Assembly: GCA_012934845.2 (NCBI GenBank)
Contig: WNNJ02003390.1
Coordinates: forward strand, 1-64,000
Direction: 5' to 3'
Source of the DNA: Pomphorhynchus laevis
Lineage: Eukaryota; Acanthocephala; Palaeacanthocephala; Echinorhynchida; Pomphorhynchidae
DNA length: 64,000 nucleotides
Below are positions 18,312-26,489 of the stretch, piece after piece (position 1 is the first letter of the stretch; every line of letters starts with the position of its first letter). A program made the translations under genes and the position numbers. A model generated the notes under the pieces. It did no database searches and was not told the origin of the DNA. It saw only the letters and a list, made by a program, of their open reading frames with translations.

Positions 18312-20591
18312 TTATAAAAAATTCAAAGGTCGACAGACAAAATCTTGAAGGCATTCTCTCTCTTCTGCGTTGGTGGGTGCGAGGTGGTGACTGACCTGAG
18401 GGTTGCCGCGGGAGCTTCTGGGGGCTCGAAGACAGGCTGATGCGGATCTGGCGATTGCGAACGCCAGTCGACGTTTTATGTTGATCATAGTTTCAGCGTA
18501 GCTGACTGTGCTTCGAGCGGACTTCGCTTTTGCGATTTTCTTTATCAGCGTGCTGGCTTGATTTCCAAGTCCGCCTGAAGAAGAGAATATGACTGGTACG
18601 AACGAGCTGTGTTCCACTGTGGTGATTCTTTCTCCGTATTTGGACGTCTTTCTGTTTTCGTTGAACTCGAACGAAGAGTCAGGGTTGCGGTTGATGAACG
18701 ATTGAGCAAAGATTGAGAAGACGCTGACATCGATAAATGTCCGCTCGTACCGTGCACCGTATAGTCCTGACCCTACCACATCCAAACGAGCGCCGTAGTC
18801 TCGCGATGTCGAAGAAGAGTTGAATTGAAGGTTGTCTGGAACCGGAGACAGTTGGGGTTCAATCTCGACACTATGACATACGCTTGTTAGTTCGCGTGCG
18901 ATGATGTCACGTACCCCGTCGTGTCTGATAGTTGGCATCCCTCCCTTTTTGCATGCGAGTGCGTGTCCGATTTCGAGGTTCGCGCCGCATGGGCAACGTT
19001 TTCCTATTAAGTCCACTGGCAATTGGCCGTATCGTGTTGAGATGGCGTCTGTGAATTCTTTTGCGGTAACGTGGAAATTTTCGTGGCGTAATGGTAGGGC
19101 GCTTAACCAAGCAGATGCTCCGTCTTTTGATGCGTGTTCGATAATCTTTTTGGTCGCTTCGGTAAACGAAGGGTTGATTCCGTTTGCGCGTCTCTCGAAA
19201 GCTAACCTGCGACGAACGGCGATCTGATTGGTGGTCATTTTCTGGGCCTCTCGTAGTGGGTCTCCAGTATGATTGCTGTCGTAATTCGAACACATACTGA
19301 CAGAGTCTTCGTAATCTAGAGGGGCCACGAATAGTGGGTCGCACACCCCCAATCCTCCCATTTTGAGTGGTGAAGTCAGAATTTCGTACCGATCATCACC
19401 GCATGCCCCAGCTGTAAGTCTTGTGAGTAGTAAAGATTTAAGTGCATTGGCTAATTCCGATAGCCAGATCGGTTCGCAGCGGCAAGTTCGTAGCACATGT
19501 GTCCACTTAGCTTGGACGGCTTGAGTAAGTCCGACGTAGGCGACTTGTGGATCGATCGTTGCGACATCAGATAGTCGAGAAATGAGAAATTCCCACTTGC
19601 TTGACAATTGGGAGATCGTTGACTCGTCAAATGCCACGGAACCAATTGGGGCACCAAGTAAAAACAACCCTGAGTGGGAAGCTTGCATGTGGGGTGAGGG
19701 AAGCTCGCTTTGACTGAGCGGGAGATCAGAAAGAATTTGTGATTTCGTTGGGTTGACGTAATATCCATATTTTGGCCCTTCATTGACAAGAATATCCCAA
19801 ACTTTTTTCAATTGTTTGGGAGTGCCGACGAAGTTGGCATCGTCTGCGTACCATTTCTGCTTGATGTCGGGAACACATTGCTGAATCGAATCAATCAACG
19901 GCAGGGATGCTAGGGAGAATCCGGCCATGGCGAACGGGTCGCCTTGCGTAAATCCTTCCGTCGAGTGTAAGCTGCAGCCGCCCAACGTAAGCTCTGTTGG
20001 AGTTTGGTATATATTATACATGACACGGGAGATGGAAGGGCATATGAAATCAATGTTATGTAGCGCCACTGCTCGGTTTATTGAGTTGAAGGCGTTGGAT
20101 GCATCGATTGTCATCAGACAAAGGTCGGTGCGGGAGTGGTAGGCATTTCTTATCGAGTGAATGGCGTAGTCGATTCCGCTTCTTTGTCCTGCGGCAAGCT
20201 GTACCTTATCGCAAGCGTCCTCGATGTCAGTGCGGACTATCTGTAGAATGGCCTTGCTAATTATGCGTCTGGCGGTATCACAGATTCCAATGGGTCTTAT
20301 GCCGCCATTTTTCTTTTCGAGTGCAATCAGTCTACATGCCGTGAAGGCGTCTAGTGTGTGCGCGTTAACTTGTTCGGTAGCTATGAAGATTGCAAAGTAA
20401 GCCAAGGATCGGGCTAGCGTTTGTGATTGTGTGCCGAATCGTGTGAGCATGTGACGCCAAGCACAAGCGTCGAGACCGGAAGGTCCGGCTCCTCCTTTGG
20501 TGTGTTCACAAGCTCGTATGATAGAGATCTCATCTAACGCTAAGAAACTACATGAGTGGTGCTCTTTCGACTTTCTGTATGAGGAATGCAT
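18312..20591 (-). CDS. LINE E2 RT-RLE part (759 aa open frame)
   Basis: This covers the RT and C-terminal nuclease of E2 without interruption. Seen in order: HTKGGAGPSGLDACAW, ACRLIALEKKNGGIRPIGI, TIDASNAFNSINR, EGFTQGDPFAMAGF, WYADDANFVG, then the knuckle CPCGANLEIGHALACKKGG with RHDGVRDI. The RLE block is RDYGARLDVVGSGLYG, RTFIDVSVFSIFAQS, KYGERITTVEHSSFVPVIF. The ATG used is an internal one after a frameshift; the family frame begins further upstream in the N-terminal pieces. Catalytic RT Asp residues are intact. Confidence 0.88.
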   Translation of the reverse strand: MHSSYRKSKEHHSCSFLALDEISIIRACEHTKGGAGPSGLDACAWRHMLTRFGTQSQTLARSLAYFAIFIATEQVNAHTLDAFTACRLIALEKKNGGIRPIGICDTARRIISKAILQIVRTDIEDACDKVQLAAGQRSGIDYAIHSIRNAYHSRTDLCLMTIDASNAFNSINRAVALHNIDFICPSISRVMYNIYQTPTELTLGGCSLHSTEGFTQGDPFAMAGFSLASLPLIDSIQQCVPDIKQKWYADDANFVGTPKQLKKVWDILVNEGPKYGYYVNPTKSQILSDLPLSQSELPSPHMQASHSGLFLLGAPIGSVAFDESTISQLSSKWEFLISRLSDVATIDPQVAYVGLTQAVQAKWTHVLRTCRCEPIWLSELANALKSLLLTRLTAGACGDDRYEILTSPLKMGGLGVCDPLFVAPLDYEDSVSMCSNYDSNHTGDPLREAQKMTTNQIAVRRRLAFERRANGINPSFTEATKKIIEHASKDGASAWLSALPLRHENFHVTAKEFTDAISTRYGQLPVDLIGKRCPCGANLEIGHALACKKGGMPTIRHDGVRDIIARELTSVCHSVEIEPQLSPVPDNLQFNSSSTSRDYGARLDVVGSGLYGARYERTFIDVSVFSIFAQSFINRNPDSSFEFNENRKTSKYGERITTVEHSSFVPVIFSSSGGLGNQASTLIKKIAKAKSARSTVSYAETMINIKRRLAFAIARSASACLRAPRSSRGNPQVSHHLAPTNAEERECLQDFVCRPLNFL

Positions 20592-20839
20592 TAGGACGTC
20601 GGGGTGTAAGTCAGTGGCGAGGGTGGAGGTCTTGTAACACTGATTTTAGGGTCTTCCCGCTTATGGTGATGTCAGGTGAAAGCACTAATGAAGTTGTTTC
20701 GTCTTCTAGGACGGAAGTGCCGGCCGTTATCTTTCCTTGTGCCAACAGATTGCAATAGCGTCTGATCCAGTCGACGACGTTTGTTCGGGTTTGCGAATCG
20801 CGGCAGCGCTGTAGATATTTTGCTTCTTCGAAGAGGGAA
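20592..20839 (-). pseudogene. LINE E2, segment between the Naiad insertion and the RT frame
   Basis: The minus strand reads LIDSLFEEAKYLQRCRDS, then VVDWIRRYCNLLAQGKITAG and SGKTLKSVLQDLHPRH, ending at a TGA. It corresponds to E1 LVLGGKMTAAVK and DGQTVRQILIDKHP. The frame change to the 759-codon frame happens around the repeated DLHP words near 20620. Confidence 0.85.
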
Positions 20840-20845
20840 TCAATT
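20840..20845. other. Target-site duplication TCAATT (left copy) of Naiad
   Basis: The same six bases stand at 24623-24628 on the far side of the element. Deleting the element plus one copy restores a continuous E2 reading, which supports these as the true insertion boundaries. One base of slack at either end cannot be excluded. Confidence 0.85.
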
Positions 20846-21094
20846 AAATCAGCTAACTGAGTCTACGTATTGTTATATAATTATAAAATAAACAAAACAT
20901 AATAATGCTAAATCAAAATTTAATAATTAAATAATAAAATTAATAATTGTTTTTAGATTTTCTATAATTTAAATCAAGTTAAAAAATAAAAATAAAAATA
21001 AAAATAAAAAATAAAAAATAAAATTTAAAATAAACGTCATTTTTATGAATTGACTAATAAATAACAGACGTTGTATCAGAATAAGAATTAGAGG
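20846..21094 (-). repeat. Naiad terminal direct repeat, 3' copy
   Basis: Starts aaatcagctaactgag and tctacgtattg and ends tcagaataagaattagagg. It nearly matches 24380-24622, with the length difference in an A-rich tract. Related solo or partial copies lie at 34860-35215, 39780-40375 and 44-46 kb. Confidence 0.9.
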
Positions 21095-21230
21095 TCATCA
21101 GGAGGAACTGCTATGCTATCAGGTTTCGGCCCCTAACTCCTCTACCCAACATAGCAGCAGGGCCAAATACATGCTAATGATGTATTTCCTCTGAAATAAC
21201 TATCTAGTATCTTATTCTAATGCAAAGTAT
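21095..21230 (-). promoter_or_regulatory. Naiad 3' hairpin region
   Basis: Perfect 8-bp arms CTGCTATG (21108-21115) and CATAGCAG (21150-21157) enclose tatcaggtttcggcc and cctaactcctctacccaa. The block recurs at 34925-34990, 40233-40290 and in part at 41299. On the minus strand it contains the boxes CTGATGA and GAAAC, as hammerhead ribozymes do, but I could not close a clean stem II. Confidence 0.55.
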
Positions 21231-21231
21231 A

Positions 21232-21883
21232 TTATTTATTATCCATCCATAAAAATTTTCCACTTAAGAGTTTAAATTTATTCTTTATATTATTGTGTTG
21301 ATTTATATATTTTACTATTTTCTGCTTGATGTTATTTTTATAGTAACCTAGTTTAAAATATGTATCTATTAAATTATTTAAATGATTTTTGAAGAAAGCC
21401 AATATCATTACATATTGTTGCAATTCTTAAAATTTCATTATTTAATGTATTATATTTTATATTATATGGTATGCATGAATGCTCATGCAAAAATATGTTT
21501 CTTGTAAATTTAAATATGTCATCTTTACGATATAAATTAATAGTAGTTTTAGTTAATGTTAATTTAATGTTCATATCTAGATATACACCTTCTTTATCAT
21601 TAATATTGGTTTTGTTAAGAATAAGGCTTTCTGGATAAATGTGCTCACTAATTGAATAAAAATTATTAGAATTAAATACACATATATCATCAATGTATCG
21701 AAACATATATTTCATATATTTATATTGTTTAGATTTAGTTTTTACACAGTTATGAACAAATTCATATTCTATAAAGCTTAAAAACAAGTCAGCTATAATT
21801 GGGCTACTATTACCACCCATTGGAACACCTTTTACTTGTCTAAATATAGATGTCCCTACTTTTAAATAATTTTGATTTATCAA
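21232..21883 (-). CDS. Naiad protein, C-terminal half of RT and C-terminal region
   Basis: It contains RQVKGVPMGGNSSPIIADL, the catalytic MFRYIDDICVFNSN, and a conserved C-terminal region (HEHSCIPYNIKYNTLNNEI; FKLGYYKNNIKQKIVKYI). The YIDD box is typical of Penelope-like RTs. It belongs to the same coding unit as the preceding feature; the unit is lightly broken. A second, more decayed copy of this part lies at 41299-42310. Confidence 0.8.
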
Positions 21884-21889
21884 AATATT

Positions 21890-23947
21890 TTAGGATTCTA
21901 TTAATTCAATTTTATCCATATATTTATATTTATTTGATGGTTTAATTTTTGTTAGATAGGCGTTATAATTATTATAACATATATATGTATATCTTTTTCC
22001 GAATATAAGGTTAATTAATTTTACTAACGCTTCTTTAATATCTACTAAATCTAGATTTGTATAAAGCGTACTAAAATCGTATGTATTTATATTTTGAAAA
22101 TTTATTCCTTTTGTCTGTTCTAAAAATTCTTTTGTAGAATTAATACTGAAATAGTGTTTTATACCAGTATTAATTTCGATTACCTTGCAATATTTTTTAA
22201 AATGTGCTTTAATTACTTTAAGTATTTTATTCATATAGACAGAAAGTGGTTTTAATGTACATTTAAACGCACTACATATGAACCTAGGTTTTATTGGATT
22301 TTTATGTAATTTTGGATTCCAATATAATATAGGTATAGTTTTATTATCTAATTCAACCTTTATACCCTTTTTATCCATTATAGAACAGTGACTAGTAATA
22401 ATTGTTTCTAAACTCAACTCACTACGTTCATATGTTGGATTTACATTTAAATCATTAGAATTAACCTCTTTCATTAGTATATCATAATAAAGCTTTTTGC
22501 ATATGAAGACAAAGTTATTACTAGCTTTATCAATGGTTGTTATTATATAGTTATCCTTTAATTTAGTAAGTTCTTTATACATATCTTTATTAATTTTATC
22601 TTTCCTTTTATAATTGTTTGTTATTTTCATTTTATTTTTAATTTTATCAAATATATAATATTTCCAAATTTTTATCTTAGATATATTCGAGCTTTCACTA
22701 TTAATCAGCTTACTAAAGTAATCATTTAAGTTATTATATAACGAACTGTAAATTTTATTTTTGTCGTTGTTGTTATTTAATCTATATTTATACCCTTTTG
22801 ATAGCAGCTTTCTTAATTCACAATTTTCAATTAATTCTAGATTATGGGTACATATATGTTCATTTATTTTATCAAAACTAAGACTTTTACAATTGCATTC
22901 TGTTTCCATTATGTTTCTAATATTATCGTTACATATTGATTTTAATTCTTTATTATAATTACAAATTTTTCGTCCTAATGGTGGTAGGAGTTTATACCTT
23001 ATTTTAGGAATATATTTACTTAAATCTGACCCTATTATTTCTTTACTTTTAGAATTATTTAAAAGTCCGGCTATATTTATGTTATCTATACATTTATTAA
23101 TGAAGTTTATGGTTAATGTATATTTTCTATTGTTATTATTTACATTTATTGTACGATTATAGTATTTTGTATTACAATAACTGTCTATTATACAACTTAG
23201 CCTATCATAGTCGTTAATTAATTTTTGATTTATTGAACATATGATATCTTTAGAAAAACTTCTTATATTTACATAAAGATCTTTTAGCTTATTATCACTT
23301 AAAAGTTGTTTTAACATTTCTAATTGTTCATTCATATACATATCTTTTTTAATATTTTTAACTCTATTTTTCCTATTCCTTTTATCACCATGACTTCTTG
23401 GTTTGCGTTTAACCGGATTATTATAATATAGTTGTTTATTATGTATTATACTACTTCTGCCAATTCCTTGTACCACGTCATTCAATCCTAATGGGTACAT
23501 GGAATTAAGCGTTTTAATCCAAAAATCTTCTTTTTCTAATAGTTTTTGATTTAATATTGAAATGTTTTCTTCAATAATATGTTCTAAAATAAATAATTTA
23601 CAGTTTTTAATATCATGTCCTATTAATCTCATATGTTTATGAAATATAGTTTGACTATTATGCTGTATATTATATATGTGTTGCCTAAACCTAGTTTTTA
23701 ACATTTGATATGTTTTTCCTATATATTGCAATCCACATGTGCATTGTATTAGATACACTACACCTGCGGTATTGCAGTTACAATTATTATTAATATTTAA
23801 TGAAAAACATTTGTTTGTCGTATTACTTACGATACAATTATTATTATTTATAACATCACAAACTATACAATTTTTTCTGTTACATTTAAAAAATCTAAAA
23901 TTGAAATCATTAGTACTTACGTATTTTTCCAATATTGTTGAGTACAT
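21890..23947 (-). CDS. Naiad protein, GIY-YIG nuclease plus N-terminal half of RT (685 aa)
   Basis: An N-terminal Cys-rich stretch (CNRKNCIVC; CNCN) leads into a GIY-YIG domain: GVVYLIQ at about residue 62, LQYIGKTYQMLKTRFRQHI at about 73, and a Glu/Trp-bearing LLEKEDFWIKTLN later. A Lys/Asn-rich linker with LLPPLGRKICNY precedes the RT, which shows IITTIDKASNNFVF, LYWNPKLHKNPIKPRFI and NTYDFSTLYTNLDL. The domain order fixes the assignment to Naiad-like elements. The remainder of the RT lies in the next feature. Confidence 0.88.
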   Translation of the reverse strand: MYSTILEKYVSTNDFNFRFFKCNRKNCIVCDVINNNNCIVSNTTNKCFSLNINNNCNCNTAGVVYLIQCTCGLQYIGKTYQMLKTRFRQHIYNIQHNSQTIFHKHMRLIGHDIKNCKLFILEHIIEENISILNQKLLEKEDFWIKTLNSMYPLGLNDVVQGIGRSSIIHNKQLYYNNPVKRKPRSHGDKRNRKNRVKNIKKDMYMNEQLEMLKQLLSDNKLKDLYVNIRSFSKDIICSINQKLINDYDRLSCIIDSYCNTKYYNRTINVNNNNRKYTLTINFINKCIDNINIAGLLNNSKSKEIIGSDLSKYIPKIRYKLLPPLGRKICNYNKELKSICNDNIRNIMETECNCKSLSFDKINEHICTHNLELIENCELRKLLSKGYKYRLNNNNDKNKIYSSLYNNLNDYFSKLINSESSNISKIKIWKYYIFDKIKNKMKITNNYKRKDKINKDMYKELTKLKDNYIITTIDKASNNFVFICKKLYYDILMKEVNSNDLNVNPTYERSELSLETIITSHCSIMDKKGIKVELDNKTIPILYWNPKLHKNPIKPRFICSAFKCTLKPLSVYMNKILKVIKAHFKKYCKVIEINTGIKHYFSINSTKEFLEQTKGINFQNINTYDFSTLYTNLDLVDIKEALVKLINLIFGKRYTYICYNNYNAYLTKIKPSNKYKYMDKIELIES

Positions 23948-24379
23948 GTAACTTTTAAGTCATGATTTTTAACGTTGCTTTTTTGGTGTCGCCATCTAGT
24001 TTAGTTGACTCAGACTAAACTTACAACGGGCCATCCAGCAGCATCTGACAGGGGGCTGCCCTGCTTAAGGCGGTTGCAGGCTGGAACAAGATCTATAAAG
24101 ATCTACCACCTTCACTCCACGCGCTACGTGACCTAGCTATTGGCCATTACCTGGTCTCTTAAACGTGATCACGTGAAGCAGTTTACATTTAAAAGTGTAA
24201 ACACCTTGGGATGCAAACTTCTCCCTTTTTTAAGAATTAATAATTCATGCTTGTTTGAAAATAAGAAAAAATAATAAAGTCGTAACCAATAATGCATAGT
24301 TTCAGTATTTCTGACAGAGATCATATTACCGGGAAAACAAAGTCCACAGGTCAATAATAACATGTCAGTAGAACAAATT

Positions 24380-24622
24380 AAATCAGCTAACTGAGTCTAC
24401 GTATTGTTATATAATTATAAAATAAACAAAACATAATAATGCTAAATCAAAATTTAATAATTAAATAATAAAATTAATAATTGTTTTTAGATTTTCTATA
24501 ATTTAAATCAAGTTAAAAAATAAAAATAAAAATAAAAAATAAAAAATAAAATTTAAAATAAACGTCATTTTTATGAATTGACTAATAAATAACAGACGTT
24601 GTATCAGAATAAGAATTAGAGG
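24380..24622 (-). repeat. Naiad terminal direct repeat, 5' copy
   Basis: Same orientation and near-identical sequence to 20846-21094. Direct partial repeats of this kind (pseudo-LTRs) are usual in Penelope-like elements. This copy stops at gaattagagg, while the 3' copy runs on into a hairpin region. Confidence 0.9.
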
Positions 24623-24628
24623 TCAATT

Positions 24629-25194
24629 TGTTTCCACTGAGTTAGCCTCCGTTTAATAGTTTTGCGGACTAGTGAAGCTTTCCTCGTCGGAATACGTTGC
24701 AACACGCATTGAGAAAAAACGACTGCAGATTTTAGGGCTAATTACTCGTCTTCATGGGTGAAATCTGCTTTGTTATAGAAGGCTGCAAGGATTTCAACGA
24801 ACTTGTGGCTGGCGGTGCAAGTGGAGAGCGTGAGGAGGTTAGGCCTCCATTGTATGACTTCTTTGTATATTTCTCCGATCGTAGTAGCGGAGCCACTTCT
24901 TGTTTGTGAAGTGGCTGACGTAATCAGTGATTGTACGGTAGGTTGTGAGTTGCAGACGGCGTTCGTCGCAAGTTCGGTGTTGTGAATCGGAACATTAACT
25001 TCATTCTGAATGGGCTGCGAATTGGCGAAGCCATCGTGAAATATTTCGTTGGGCGCGCGTTTGTTGGTGCAGTTTGTAGCCGAGCAGTTGATACACGGTG
25101 TGTTGCCCCGTTCGCAGCGACAACCCTTGCATTTCGCATTGGGTCCGTTGCACCCACAACACTTGACTGTTGAGCTTGGCATGCCGCGTGGCAT
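24629..25194 (-). pseudogene. LINE E2 N-terminal part with CxC finger
   Basis: The ATG at 25192-25194 opens MPRGMPSSTVKCCGCNGP, then KCKGCRCERGNTPC and INCSATNCTNKR, the same Cys spacing as E1. The conserved EVIQWRPNLLTLSTC block follows. A TAA at 24742 interrupts the frame after THEDE, but the same frame continues as LALKSAVVFSQCVLQR up to the Naiad insertion point. Confidence 0.88.
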
Positions 25195-25202
25195 TTTAAC
25201 AC

Positions 25203-25440
25203 TTGTATGGTTGTAGATGAATTGTAAGTTGTTGTAATTGTATAGAATGTATTTACTTTAGATTAATAGTATTTAGATTAATAGTATTACTTTAGATTAA
25301 TAGTATTATTAGATTAAATTCTTTAGATTCTTTAGATAAATTTATTAAATTCTTTAGATTAATAGTATTACTTTAGATTAATGTATTTACTTTAGATATA
25401 ATTTTTTTTGAAAAATGTAATTTTTTGAAAAAGAATAAGA
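25203..25440. repeat. E2 leader and simple tandem repeat (actttagattaatagtatt)
   Basis: From 25248 to about 25395 the word ttagattaatagtatt recurs with small variation. No gene is visible. It separates the 5' end of E2 from the 3' end of E4. Confidence 0.7.
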
Positions 25441-26385
25441 GAAAAATTGTTCAAACATATAAGCGATTCATGATTTCAACAGTCAACGAATGTGACTTTC
25501 TTAACAGCAGCCCGGCTCGTCGATCGTGCGCCTCTTATACAATTCGAGGCAGCTTTGCATAAAACAAAACCAATTTTTCTTTTTAGCTTACATATGCAAT
25601 CAGCATAAGGAGTTTGCGTCTTTACGGATTTTAACTTGGCCAGTGTGCGTAAGAAAGGCATCGCAGCGGGACCTATACCACCAGATGACGTGAAAATGAC
25701 TGGAATGAAAACGGCACGCTCTACGTCCATTATCCGCTCCTCGTATTTTGAACGTTTACGTTGCTCATGGTAATCGAAAGCACATGAAGGTTCACTCTGA
25801 CACTATATGGCATGCTGATTGAAAATACAAACGTCAATAAACGTTCGCTCATATCGTGACCCAGCGAGACCGCAGCAGCTGACATCTAATCGAGCTTCAT
25901 TCTCTTTGCATGTAGTGGCTCTTTGAAACAATATAGAGGAATCTATTGGCAGTAATTTGGGTTCGATTTCAACACTAGAGCACACGGTTGATAGCTCATG
26001 TCCAAGAAGATCTCTCACTGCATTATGTCTTAATATCGGAAGTCCACCACGCTTGTATGATAGCAGGTGAGACAGCTTATTCGATCCACCGCAAACACAA
26101 GAACATTGTGGGACATGTAGCGGATCAACACCGTAACGAAAAGCTATGGAATCTCTAAATTCATGTGGAGTAAGAAGTTCACATTCTGAAGCAATAGGTA
26201 AAGCACTAAGCCATGTTGATGATCCGCCTATTTTGGAAAATTTTAGGGATTGACGAATATGTGTCGGAAGTGCATTTGAAACAGCTTCTAAACGTGAAGC
26301 AAATAATTTGATTCGATTTTTGGAAAGTTCGGCAACGACATTTTGTTGAGCATGCCTTAGGTCTTGACATAGTAATAATGATATA
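25440..26385 (-). mobile_element. LINE E4, 5'-truncated RLE-type copy
   Basis: The minus strand starts in the segment after the RT (QDLRHAQQNVVAELSKNRI; GGSSTWLSALPIASECELL; FRYGVDPL). It continues with the knuckle CSCVCGGSNKLSHLLSYKRGG and RHNAVRDLLGHELS, then the RLE parts ENEARLDVSCCGLAGSRYE, TFIDVCIFNQHA and FIPVIFTSSGGIGPAA. It ends RKIGFVLCKAASNCIRGAR. Several frame breaks are present (long open pieces 25803-26018 and 25476-25730). Its truncated 5' end meets the 3' end of LINE B2. Confidence 0.88.
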
Positions 26386-26489
26386 ATAATAAGATATAAT
26401 AATAACTAGATATAATAATACAAATTTATTTAATGTGGCAAATGCGTACAAACTGTACGCTTACAAGTCCACAAACAAAAATGAAAAAG

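Larger units (their letters stand above)
20846..24622 (-). mobile_element. Naiad-type Penelope-like element, near whole, inserted in LINE E2
   Basis: The minus-strand element has direct terminal repeats of about 245 bp (24380-24622 upstream, 20846-21094 downstream), an internal coding region (23947 to about 21232) and a 135-bp 3' region with a hairpin. The nuclease domain precedes the RT, the permuted order described for the Naiad/Chlamys clade of Penelope-like elements. Coding sequence is AT-rich and looks whole apart from about two breaks, so the insertion is fairly young. Very low GC separates it from the E2 host element. Confidence 0.92.
18245..25194 (-). mobile_element. LINE E2, CxC-RT-RLE copy split by a Naiad insertion
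   Basis: The 5' part lies at 24629-25194 and the 3' part at 18245-20839, both minus strand. Between them sits the Penelope-like element at 20846-24622. The two halves join codon to codon at the duplicated word TCAATT: the reading ends in RRLTQWKQID on one side and resumes with SLFEEAKYLQR on the other, parallel to E1 RRLDCWTSGD and LLNEPRFLQS. E2 also has a nonsense codon at 24742 and a frameshift near 20620, so it was probably dead or dying anyway. Confidence 0.92.

Noticed and set aside
21090-21120. aggaggaactgctatg looks like a bacterial ribosome binding site with a start codon
   Set aside because: It is part of the repeated Naiad end block, recurs at many places without an open frame behind it, and everything else in the window is eukaryotic.
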